This document shows positions 1 through 11,138 of a stretch of 64,000 bases of DNA, piece after piece (the stretch's first letter is position 1; the number at the start of each line of letters is the position of its first letter). Location of the stretch: contig CM054182.1 of the NCBI GenBank assembly GCA_028829895.1, forward strand, positions 16,760,001-16,824,000, read 5' to 3'. Made by a program: the position numbers and the translations under genes. This stretch comes from Sinotaia quadrata. Taxonomy: Eukaryota > Mollusca > Gastropoda > Architaenioglossa > Viviparidae. Under the pieces are notes generated by a model that was given only the letters and a program-made list of their open reading frames with translations, did not search any database and was not told the origin of the DNA.

Positions 1-302
1 CTGCTCGTATTTTTATTGATTTGATTTGTATTGTAAGAAATAAAAATACTCTTCTTTTATTTTAGATTTTTTTTTTAAGTTCAAATATTTTGACCAATAA
101 TCAGTAAAGGAATTGTTTATTGCATTAATAGCGATCTAGCGAATAATAACGGCAACTCCAATGCAATCTGGAACTCTCAGAAAAGGTCAGATTTAGCAGT
201 GGCATCGAAAACTACCTACAGGTAATTGGAAAGAATTATCACTTAGTACATGATACCAAAGTAAAATCTTCCTATACGTAATCTGAAGGAAGTATTGCTT
301 AG
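1..302. other. AT-rich non-coding sequence
   Basis: There is no open frame of note, no repeat and no recognisable exon. It probably belongs to the intron upstream of the first visible CV-2 exon. Confidence 0.5.
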
Positions 303-590
303 TGCCTGATACCAACACTGTAGAAATCTCCACAAACAAACATTATTTAAAATCTGCAAAACAACACACTGTAGAAATCTACACACACACACACACATTT
401 AAAACTTGCAAAACAACACACTGTAGAAAGCTCTACAAACATTATTTAAAACCTTCAAAACAAAAACTGTAGAAATCTCCACAAACAAACATTATTAAAA
501 CTTGCAAAACAACACGTGTCTAATCTTCACAAACAAACATTATTTAAAACTTGCAAAACAACACGTGTCTAATCTTCACAAACATTGCAC
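303..590. repeat. Degenerate minisatellite, roughly 55-60 bp unit
   Basis: Four to five imperfect units share the core aaaacttgcaaaacaacac followed by a 'gtagaaatc..cacaaacattattt' segment. One unit contains a short CA run. Confidence 0.7.
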
Positions 591-1204
591 AAAACCGGTA
601 TCTACAACAGAGCGTCGAAAACTAATCAAGCAACAAATTCCAGTCTAAAAATGATTACTAAAAAATGTACATGTTGGTACACATGTGTTTCAGTTTGTTT
701 GTTCGTTCGTTTGTCCTGTGTACACTGGTTTAATCCCAAACGTTGTTTTCAACCTAACTTGGTATTTACCCTTCTACCTGTCGTCTGGCGCGCTAACTTC
801 AAAGAGGTTTTAGCACACACGTGTCTTAGTCTACCGGCGTATTTATCTTGGTCGTTAGAAACTGATTTCCCTCCCCTAAAATCCCATTTTGGGTAGTTAT
901 ATCGAAGATCGGGATTTTATGCTTAAAGATAAAAGTGACGGTGGTTAGAGAGAAGAATCGAAGTGTTTTTAACTTTAAATCAAATTTTTCTTTTCATACG
1001 TGGCTAATCTCTATAATGGAAGTTTAACGTGGCTATATTTGCCTTATTCTTCGAGCGGAATAATGGACCGTAAGCCAGTCACCTACGCCCCATCCCGGCG
1101 TCCTGTCGTGACTGGCCGTCAGCCGGGGATTACAAGAGAGACCCGGCCGTTTGCTCAGTCACCGACCACCTCACAGACGAAAGTTTGCGTTTCGATTGCA
1201 TCCA
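591..1204. other. Unique sequence, partly GC-richer, no exon recognised
   Basis: The part from about 1010 to 1204 is richer in G+C and CpG than its surroundings. A 77-codon open frame crosses it, but it has no cysteine pattern expected for the missing half of VWC1 and no convincing acceptor/donor pair. It could be an unrecognised exon or a regulatory block. Confidence 0.35.
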
Positions 1205-1560
1205 GCTCTGGTGTTTTCACAAGGATAGACTAGCTAATCATAATCACAGTCTGTCTGTCTGTCTCTCTCGTGTTTTCACAAGGATAGACTAGCTAATCAT
1301 AATCACAGTCTGTCTGTCTGTCTCTCTCATGTTTTCACAAGTATAGACTAGTTAATCATAATCACAGTCTGTCTGTCTGTCTCTCTCGTGTTTTCACAAG
1401 TATAGACTAGTTAATCATAATCACAGTCTGTCTGTCTGTCTCTCTCGTGTTTTCACAAGTATAGTCTAGTTAATCATAATCACAGTCTGTCTGTCTGTCT
1501 CTCTCGTGTTTTCACAAGGATAGACTAGCTAATCATATCACTGTCTTTATGTCTGTCAGA
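1205..1560. repeat. Minisatellite, 59 bp unit
   Basis: About six tandem units each contain gtgttttcacaagg, a 'tagactagctaatcataatcacag' segment and a CTGT/CTCT run. Copies differ by single bases. Diverged copies reappear at 3152-3290, so the mobile element at 1584-3151 split the array. Confidence 0.9.
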
Positions 1561-1583
1561 TAGTCTATCTATCTCAAGGATAG

Positions 1584-3151
1584 TGTGACGCCAACGCCAC
1601 TTAGTTAATGGATATTATTATTAATAATAATTAATTAATCATACAAAACTAATTACGAGTGATGAGAATCTTAATTTGTTTTATTAATAATCCTCCAGCA
1701 GATACGACTCATCTCTCACTTGGCTGATATTTGGGTGCTGTAAACGTTTTCTCTCATCCACAACACTAAAGATAAACATTTACGGTCACACAATCTCTCT
1801 GTAGGTGAAAAACTTCTTATTAAAGGAGAAGACAAATCTGTCATTTAATCTACATTTAGCTAGCCCCCCCCTTCACCCATTTTCTTCTCCAACATAAGAT
1901 TATCAATATGCATAAGAAGGTCAATATATGTAACAATACATTTATTAAATCAACAATCAAATAAATATACATATGACAAATACAATTAAATAGATTACTT
2001 GACATCAATATTTCCTCTAAACCACATTTGAATAACTTTATGTATACACAGTTTATCACTTAAAAATACAATTCAACAATAGAGTCAATAAAATTAGAGA
2101 ACAGAAATGGAGTTATTAGAGATAAGCAATAATAGTTTCTATATAACCTTGTTTAACTGATGTCTCAACAATGTCACAAGTTTATTGTCAGCCATTATTA
2201 TGTCAGCTCTACGTGCTTCACTCACACAATGAAAACACTGTTCCACTACTTATTCTTTCCAATTAACCTGGCGCTTCTATTTGCCATGTCATCTCCTTCA
2301 AGCAGAACAATAAATGTAGTGATTTCCAACAACTTCTCCCTCACTAGAAATTGCTCATGTAGTCAGCATATCTTGCCACCACACAGCAATGGAGTGTAGT
2401 GTTGTCTCACACTTACAAGCTGCATCCCACCTTTACCATGGTTTGTTGTAGTGGTTTACAAATTGTAAACCAGGAGGTTCATAACATAGAAATGAAAATG
2501 GAAATGCTACTCATCTCTGCAAAATATAAGCTGAGAACAAATACTAATCTTCCAGTTTATCACCTTATAACTCCTTTCTCAACTTGCAGTTTCCTGCAAT
2601 GGTATTTATTAGCCTGATACAACATATCATGACAATGTCAAATGTTTATAATACTATATGTGAGCAGGTTGGTTCAAACATTAGTAGAAATAATAGTTTA
2701 CTCACATAATATATTGTATTAAAACATACCTATAACATATCAATAGCAAAATGCATAAAATATTTTAAGTCCATTCTCTCTCAACCAGTCAGTTAACTCA
2801 CTATCAAGCTAACGGCCGCCTTTCATGGCCGGACTTCTTCCATTCCAAATTCAAAGTGATTAGACAGTAGATTTCTCTACAGCAGGTAAACTTTTAGATC
2901 TCAGCCCATTGGCTGGCCTCGTTCTCACAAATCATAACCATTGAATAATAAAAACTACTCTTTCAGTAGGAACTGGTTTACATTACATCAGCAATTTCTA
3001 GCACATTCTCAAATCGGGTTGTTTAATTCCAACTCTGACATTTTCAGAAATATCAAAACAATTTCACAAATCACAAGGAGTGCCCAAAGTCGGGACACTG
3101 AGAATTTAACAGTAATTTAAAACTAAGGAGAGGCAAATTTACTCCACCACA
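1584..3151 (+). mobile_element. LTR-like element, copy 1 (1568 bp, family A)
   Basis: The sequence starts TGTGACGCCAACGCC and ends TTTACTCCACCACA, so it has the TG...CA ends of an LTR. It is flanked by a near-perfect 5-bp duplication (gatag 1579-1583, aatag 3152-3156) within a 59-bp minisatellite unit. It is alignable by eye over its length with copy 2 at 29649-31198 and, inverted, with copy 3 at 8497-9575. No reverse transcriptase or integrase frame is visible. A solo LTR is the simplest reading; a non-autonomous DNA element is the alternative. Confidence 0.75.
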
Positions 3152-3290
3152 AATAGGCTAGCTAACCATAGTCACAGTCTGTCTGTCTGCCTGTTTCTTG
3201 TTGTCGCAAGGATGGACTAGCTTATAGTCGCATTCTGTTTGCCTATCTTGTATGTTCGCAAGGATAAAACTAGTCAATCATAGTCACATT
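3152..3290. repeat. Diverged continuation of the 59 bp minisatellite
   Basis: Two to three degenerate units of the 1205-1560 array, with ggctagctaaccatagtcac and the CTGT run, lie on the far side of the mobile element. Confidence 0.8.
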
Positions 3291-3600
3291 GTCAACAAAC
3301 TGATTTCTTTATCTCAACAAACATGCAAGTCTATCTATATATCTATCTCTCTCTCTATCTATCTATCGTTCGTTCGTTCCTTCTTTCGATCGTCAAAACA
3401 TAATAATGTTCTATTCCTTTGTCATTCGATCATATTTGCTGCATTACAATAAAAATTAATTTTGTCGAATTCAGCTCCGGAATATCATTCATTTAATTTC
3501 CAGATATTTAATTCATAATGGAAAGTCCATTCGTCTGAGTTCCAGTTCACTTGTCTCCAGTGTCCGTTTGTTTGTCGTTAGTCTTTTAGATTTCTGTCTT
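3291..3600. other. Non-coding, short TCTA microsatellite
   Basis: A TCTA/TCTC-rich run at about 3331-3366 passes into unique AT-rich sequence. No exon is visible. Confidence 0.5.
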
Positions 3601-3938
3601 GTCTCCAGCAATAGATGTAGTGCAGACATTAAACATTACAGCCATAGTACAAACATTAAACATTATAGATATAGTATACATTAAACATTACGGAAATAGT
3701 GCACATTAAACATTACAAATATAGCGCACATTAAACATTACGGATATAGTGAAAACATTAAACATTACCGATATAGTACAACCACTAAATATTACAGATG
3801 TAGTTCAAACAATAAACATTGCAGATACATTACACAAATAAAAATTACGGTTATAGTACAAACATTAAACAGTATAGATATAGTACAAACATTAAACAGT
3901 ATAGATATAGTACACAAATTAAACATATAGTACAAACA
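3601..3938. repeat. Degenerate about 23 bp minisatellite
   Basis: Imperfect copies of acattaaacattacagata plus 'tagt' run into the regular 45-bp array that follows. This looks like the ancestral or degenerate edge of that array. Confidence 0.8.
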
Positions 3939-5572
3939 TTAAATATTACATATATTGTACAGATTAAACATTACAGATATAATACAAATATTACACATAT
4001 TGTACAGATTAAACATTACAGATATAATACAAATATTACACATATTGTACAGATTAAACATTACAGATATAATACAAATATTACACATATTGTACAGATT
4101 AAACATTACAGATATAATACAAATATTACACATATTGTACAGATTAAACATTACAGATGTAATACAAATATTACACATATTGTACAGATTAAACATTACA
4201 GATGTAATACAAATATTACACATATTGTACAGATTAAACATTACAGATGTAATACAAATATTACACATATTGTACAGATTAAACATTACAGATGTAATAC
4301 AAATATTACACATATTGTACAGATTAAACATTACAGATGTAATACAAATATTACACATATTGTACAGATTAAACATTACAGATGTAAAACAAATATTACA
4401 CATATTGTACAGATTAAACATTACAGATGTAAAACAAATATTACACATATTGTACAGATTAAACATTACAGATGTAAAACAAATATTACACATATTGTAC
4501 AGATTAAACATTACAGATGTAAAACAAATATTACACATATTGTACAGATTAAACATTACAGATATAATACAAATATTACACATATTGTACAGATTAAACA
4601 TTACAGATATAATACAAATATTACACATATTGTACAGATTAAACATTACAGATATAATACAAATATTACACATATTGTAAAGATTAAACATTACAGATAT
4701 AATACAAATATTACACATATTGTAAAGATTAAACATTACAGATATAAAACAAATATTACACATATTGTACAGATTAAACATTACAGATATAATACAAATA
4801 TTACACATATTGTACAGATTAAACATTACAGATATAATACAAATATTACACATATTGTACAGATTAAACATTACAGATATAATACAAATATTACACATAT
4901 TGTACAGATTAAACATTACAGATATAAAACAAATATTACACATATTGTACAGATTAAACATTACAGATATAATACAAATATTACACATATTGTACAGATT
5001 AAACATTACAGATATAAAACAAATATTACACATATTGTACAGATTAAACATTACAGATATAAAACAAATATTACACATATTGTACAGATTAAACATTACA
5101 GATATAAAACAAATATTACACATATTGTACAGATTAAACATTACAGATATAAAACAAATATTACACATATTGTACAGATTAAACATTACAGATATAAAAC
5201 AAATATTACACATATTGTACAGATTAAACATTACAGATATAATACAAATATTACACATATTGTACAGATTAAACATTACAGATATAAAACAAATATTACA
5301 CATATTGTACAGATTAAACATTACAGATATAATACAAATATTACACATATTGTACAGATTAAACATTACAGATATAATACAAATATTACACATATTGTAC
5401 AGATTAAACATTACAGATATAATACAAATATTACACATATTGTACAGATTAAACATTACAGATATAATACAAATATTACACATATTGTACAGATTAAACA
5501 TTACAGATATAATACAAATATTACACATATTGTACAGATTAAACATTACAGATATAATACAAATATTACATG
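3939..5572. repeat. Large 45 bp satellite-like array, about 36 units
   Basis: Near-identical 45-bp units contain agattaaacattacagat and aaatattacacatattgta. Units vary mainly at two positions (gatAta or gatGta, then aTac or aAac), and variants occur in runs of neighbours: GATGTAATAC at 4150-4370, GATGTAAAAC at 4380-4530, then interspersed GATATAATAC and GATATAAAAC. Because 45 is a multiple of three, frames stay open on both strands. These are not genes. Confidence 0.95.
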
Positions 5573-5857
5573 ATATTTCAGCATCAACGAAATTTATGGA
5601 TCATGAGCTGAAAAATAAACGTAAACAGTGTGTATGCAGATGATTGGGTCTCTTGCAGATTTTTTAACTCGATTATTTTATATACTTTGGTCATTATTTT
5701 ATTAATTTATTCATACATTTGCTCATTATTTTATTAATTTGGTCATTATTATATTAATTTATTCATATATTTTGGTCGTTGTTTTTTCTTATAGGAATGC
5801 ATTTTGTATTGATAAGGAGCTGCTTTATTTTACTCGAATGATCTCTCTTCGTTTCAG
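5573..5857. other. Intron sequence before the first visible exon
   Basis: AT-rich sequence with degenerate 'ttattttattaatttggtcat' repeats. It ends in the pyrimidine-rich acceptor ctctcttcgtttcag just before 5858. Confidence 0.6.
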
Positions 5858-5960
5858 AACCTACAGGTGGAGTGTGAGAAAGTTAAGTGTCGAGAGCTGG
5901 AAGGGTGCCACGCCATTTTGTTTGGACTTCCCAGCGACCGTTGTTGTGAACTTTGCAAAG
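5858..5960 (+). CDS. BMPER: CV-2 exon A: second half of VWC1
   Basis: This encodes visible residues 1-34 and enters in phase 0. The peptide has VECEKVKC, then a lone Cys in EGC, then CCELC, which is the second subdomain of a VWC module (C..C....C...CC..C). The acceptor is ttcgtttcag and the donor is AAAG|GTTAGT, phase 1. The partner exon with the first VWC1 subdomain and the N-terminal clip was searched for in 1-5857 and not found, so it is taken to lie upstream of the window. An in-frame alternative acceptor (ctacag, 9 nt downstream) would remove three residues. Confidence 0.88.
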
Positions 5961-6723
5961 GTTAGTGACGTACCACGCTCCGTCATGTGTAACATGTGAC
6001 TGCATCACAAACAAAATTATAAGTTGATGCACATCATCTTCATCATCAGCAGCAGTTAATTCGTCTACTTACTTATTATTCACCTCTAGTTCCACCTCAT
6101 CAATATCGATCGGCCCCCTTACCAAAAGGTTCACTCTGGGAATGAGTTTTGTCTGTTGATGGGTGCAGTACGATTTGTTGTACGTAAAGAACAATTGTTC
6201 ATTTCAGGATTCAGACTGAAGTACGATTTGTTGTACGTAAGATTAATTGTTCATTTTCAGAATTCAGACTGAAGTACGATTTGTTGTACGTAAGATTAAT
6301 TGTTCATTTCAGAATTCAGACTGAAGTACGACGTGTTTGTGCATATTTATAAAATCTAAGCCAATATACAATTTATTGTATGCACAAACGATTTGTTCAT
6401 TAAGTTATAAAATAATTTATTGCATCCAAAAATTAGTTCTGATCTTATAACTCTATGTCTGTGTATCCGTCTGTCTGGTTTTCGTTGGACGGCCGCAGCG
6501 ACAGAGCTAAGATTCTGTCCAACATTCAGTAGTCATCTTATGAATGTGTGCTTGTGTATCCGTCTGTTTGGTGCTCGATTGATGGCCACGGGGGGTGGGG
6601 GGTGGATGGGGAGAACTAGGAAGTTGAAAGTTTGCATGAAGGCTTGGTTTACCCCCCACCCCACCCCCCGGGACAGGTATATAGAAATGTAGAGTTCGTT
6701 CCGGCTTCCTGGGTAACCCCCAC

Positions 6724-6793
<70 letters not shown>

Positions 6794-9700
6794 TCACTAA
6801 CTTACATTTGATGGAAAATTAATATAAGAGAAAACTAGGAACCATACATTTTGCATAGGGGTCTTGGTTTACTTTTGGGACGGACATACGGGACATATGG
6901 CCCTCTGGAACAAATCTAAAACATTACATTATTTGTGTTTGTCAACTACATTCTCCTCCCAAGTAACCACGGCTTTCTTCTGCTTGTTAAATTCTGTACC
7001 TTTGTAATTTATGTACAGAGATTAATATTTTTTACTTTTACCATTATTTACAGAAATAATGTTCTATTTCTTTTCATATGGCTTACAAAGGGTTAATGTT
7101 TTTACGTTATACACGAGTAAAGTGGCTAATGTTCTATACAGTGTACAAGGGTTAATATGTTTTACATGTACACTGTATACAGAAGTTAATGTTCTTCACA
7201 TGCACACTATGTATAGGGGTTAATGTTGTTTACGTGAACACTATATACAGAGGGTTAATGTTCTTTAATGTTCTTTATAGGTTGCAAATTCAATGGCACA
7301 GAGTACAGTAGTGGAGACTCGTGGTCAGAACCTGGTGACCCCTGCCAGCTTCGACATTGCCGAGTAAGAATTACTATTTTCCTCAGATTTTTCATTTCAC
7401 TGTCAACTTCTCACAAACGGCTAAATGACCACCCACCACGAGTACACATGCAAAAAATAACCATATAAAAGCATATTTCAGTTGATTTATTTTACTTTGA
7501 TTTTTCTTCGCTACAGCCATTTATTTAGATTTAAGAGAATATGGCGTCTGCTGAAATCTTTCTTTTTCATTTATGGTTTTGATTTAAAAAAAAATAAATT
7601 GTTTTCCTTTCTCGTAAATCCCGCCTCGCTTCATTCTTTATTCTTTCTTGATTTTTCTCTACAAGTCAACTACAAGTTCTGCATATGTTTTCCTTTACTG
7701 CCAAGATTTCTAAGGTCACACAAACCAACTAGATCACTCTGCTGTGTCTGTCGACAAGAAAAACAACAAAATCCACATTCCCTAGTACTTTCTGGGTCAC
7801 ACAATCTGTCACACTGGTCCGCGGGGTTACGCTTGTCTGCGTCACTTCATCCTTAGTTTACTTTCCTTCTTCTTGCGCCCGTCATCGGCACCTTCTGAAT
7901 AGATGCCGAAAACATGACAAAATCTCTAACAGACCAATGGAGCGGGTATTGCAGTGCGCACGTGACTAAACGCCTGAAGAAGCTTAGCTCGTCCTTGTTG
8001 ACGTTTCCTGGTCGTGGTGCGGTCCTAGTGTCAACTTGCAGGTAGTCCACGTCGTGCTCTCAAAGAACTGGCATTGTATTGACTTTTGTAGGACTAGGTC
8101 AATGGTCATAACGTCTAGGAAATGGTCATAACGTCTAGGGCAATTGTCATAACGTCTAAAGATCAATTGTCATAACGTCTAGGTCAATTGTCATAACATC
8201 TAGGTCAATTGTCATAACGTCTAGATCAATTGTCATAACGTTTAATATTTAAGATCACAGTGTGTACTACTGTGCATGGTTATAATGTGTACTGTGCATG
8301 GTTATAATGTGTACTGTGCATGGCTATAATGTGTACTGTACATGGTTATAATCTGTACTCTGCATGGTTTTGTATACTATACGTGGTCATAATGTGTAAT
8401 ATATATGGTCATAATATGTACTATACATGGTCATAATGTGCAATGTACCAAGTCATAATGTGTACTGTACATGATCATAATGTGCAATATATATGGTGTG
8501 ATGGAGTAAATTTGCCTAACCCTATTTTAATACTAAATAAATTGTTAAATTAATTATTAGAGTATCCCGACCTTAGGCACTCATGATGGTAGTTTTGAAA
8601 GTGTTAGAATTGGAGTAAACACTCCAGATGAGAACATGCTAGAATTTGCTGCTGTAATGCAAACCAGTTCCAGCTGGATGAGTAGTTTTTATTATCCCAA
8701 AATTAAGATGTATGAGAATGAAACCAGCCAATGGGCTGAGATAAAAAAAAAAAAAAAAGTTCACATGCTGTAGAGAATTCTATTGTCTTGAAATTGGAGT
8801 GGCAAGAAGTCCAATCTTGAAAGGTGGCTGTTAGTTTAATGGGTAAAGCAGCTACATTTTATTTGAATCTCTGGTTTACTGATTATAAACAGCTGCAATT
8901 GTAATAGATGCGGGGAGCCTCTACTGCATTGAACAAGTGTAAGAATACATTACACTCCAGTGATGTAAGTTGGCAGTGTATGCTGACTACATGGAGTGAT
9001 TTCTAGTACATTGAAGTTACTAGAGATTATTACAATTGTTGTTCTGCTTGAGTGAACTGGTATGGTGAATGAAGCGCCTAGGTTAGCTGGAGAGAATAAG
9101 TAGTGAATCAGTGTTTTTGAATGTGTGTGGAGAGAGATACCTGAAGTTGACAGGGAAACTTGTGACATTGTTGCAAAAGTGTGGAAAGACTATTGAGAGA
9201 GGGCTTAATTCAGGTTATGTAAAAACTATTAGTATTATTGCTAATAACTCCATTTCTATTCTCTGATAAGAACCATCCTGTTCTTTGTATTGACACTATT
9301 ACTGGGTGGATGGAGGCTCGCTAAATATAGATTAAAAGACGAATTTTGTCTTCTCCTTTAGTAAGACATTTTCCACATACGGGAATATTGTGTGACGATA
9401 AATGTTTGTCTTTAATATTATGGAAGAGAGAAAACGTTTACAGCGCCCGCATGTCCGCCTCGTCTCTGGAGAATTATTAGTAGCACAAATTAAGATTCCC
9501 ATCAATTGTAATTACTTATGAAAGATTAATAATTAATAATTATCATAATCATTATAAGGTGGCGTTGGCGTCACACATGGTCGCAATTTGCTGTGTATGA
9601 TTATAACATATAATGAATGTTTGTAACGTGTACTGTGTATGCAGAAGTTCGTACGCTCATAATGTATTATGCATACATCCATGTATACTGTCATAATGTG

Positions 9701-11106
9701 TACCTTTAATGGATATAGGATATTCTGTGTACAATCGTAATATATAGTATGTGTTTGGTCATAATATGTAATTTTATTCTCAATCATGCACTGCATATGA
9801 TCATTAGCATACTGTGTATGATAATAACATGTTCGGTATACATTCATGATGTGCTGTGATATGCACTGCATATGATCATAGCGTACTGTGTATGATAATA
9901 ACATGTTCAGTATACATTCATGATGTGCTCCCTCTCCATCTCTCTGTATATATATATATGGTCATAGTTTGTAATGTGTATGATCAAAATTATTACAGTG
10001 TACGACAATCACAATACTTTCTGTGTAAGGTCATAATGTGTATTGGACATGACATTCGTAATGTGTAGTGAGTAATCTGGTAACTTATACATAATGAGCA
10101 TTGCTTCTGACAGTTTATTGTATGCACTTTAAGTTTACAGCTCAATTTTTACGGTCTTAATGTGCACTGTTTACGACAGCCAAAATATGTGTGTGTATGG
10201 TCTTAATGTGCATTGTTTACGACAGCCAAAATATGTGTGTGTATGGTCTTAATGTGCACTGTTTACGACAGCCAAAATATGTGTGTGTATGGTCTTAATG
10301 TGCATTGTTTACGACAGCCAAAATATGTGTGTGTATGGTTTTAATGTGCATTGTTTATGGTCATAATTTGTGTGTGTGCTCCTAATATGTGTTTTGTGTA
10401 TGTTCATAATGTGTTGTATGTATGGTTCTAATGTGTTGTGTGCATGGTTATAAGGTGTATTGTGTGTGGTCATAACGTGTTGTGTATATGGTCCTAATGT
10501 GCATTCTGTGCGTTCGCTACAGACAGTACATCCTGTAAAAAATAAGACCACATTTTCCAGTGCTTCGTTTTTCCTTATTTTCAATTTTCACAATGCACAC
10601 GGAATTCATATCATTTTGTGCCACGTCTGAAGTAATGTCCTCGTAATACAGAGAGGCTGCCTAAATAAAATTTTATAAAGGAGAAAAAAAAAATCTCCTA
10701 AAATACAATGTGTGGGGTTCCTTTGACTTAATATGATCGTAGGCCTAAATGTGTTTGACATAAAAATAAGCATGACTAATTACAAATTACGAGAACTGTA
10801 ACGCTCTTCATTAAGAGAAAATGCAATGCTGCTGAACAAAGCATTTAGTGATGATTAATTATTTTAAGATAACAAGTGTTAATTAGATTCCGGATAGTTA
10901 ATAATTATTGTGTGCCACTCATTCTACCCTCCGTATGTATTTCGACGTAAAATTTACTTGTCACATACATTCACAAACACGCACGCACGCACACTCTCTC
11001 TCTCACTCACACACACGCACGCACACACACACACGCACGCACACGCACACACACACGCACACACACACGCACGCCACGCACGCACGAACTCTCTCTCTCT
11101 CTCACT

Positions 11107-11138
<32 letters not shown>

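Noticed and set aside
1000..1233. 77-codon frame in GC-richer sequence as the missing 5' VWC1 exon
   Set aside because: It lacks the CxxCxC pattern needed and has no donor in phase with exon A.
2160..2399. Short frame in LTR-like copy 1 that resembles one at 8950-9168 (minus strand) in copy 3
   Set aside because: The resemblance follows from DNA homology of the two element copies; the frames differ in length and in part of their residues, and copy 2 does not keep the frame.
3939..5572. CRISPR array
   Set aside because: The units are contiguous with no unique spacers, and the window is from an animal.
3819..5643. Long overlapping open frames on both strands (up to 584 codons)
   Set aside because: They are created by a 45-bp tandem repeat, whose length is a multiple of three. 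The peptides are 15-residue repeats with no start context or splice signals, open on both strands at once.
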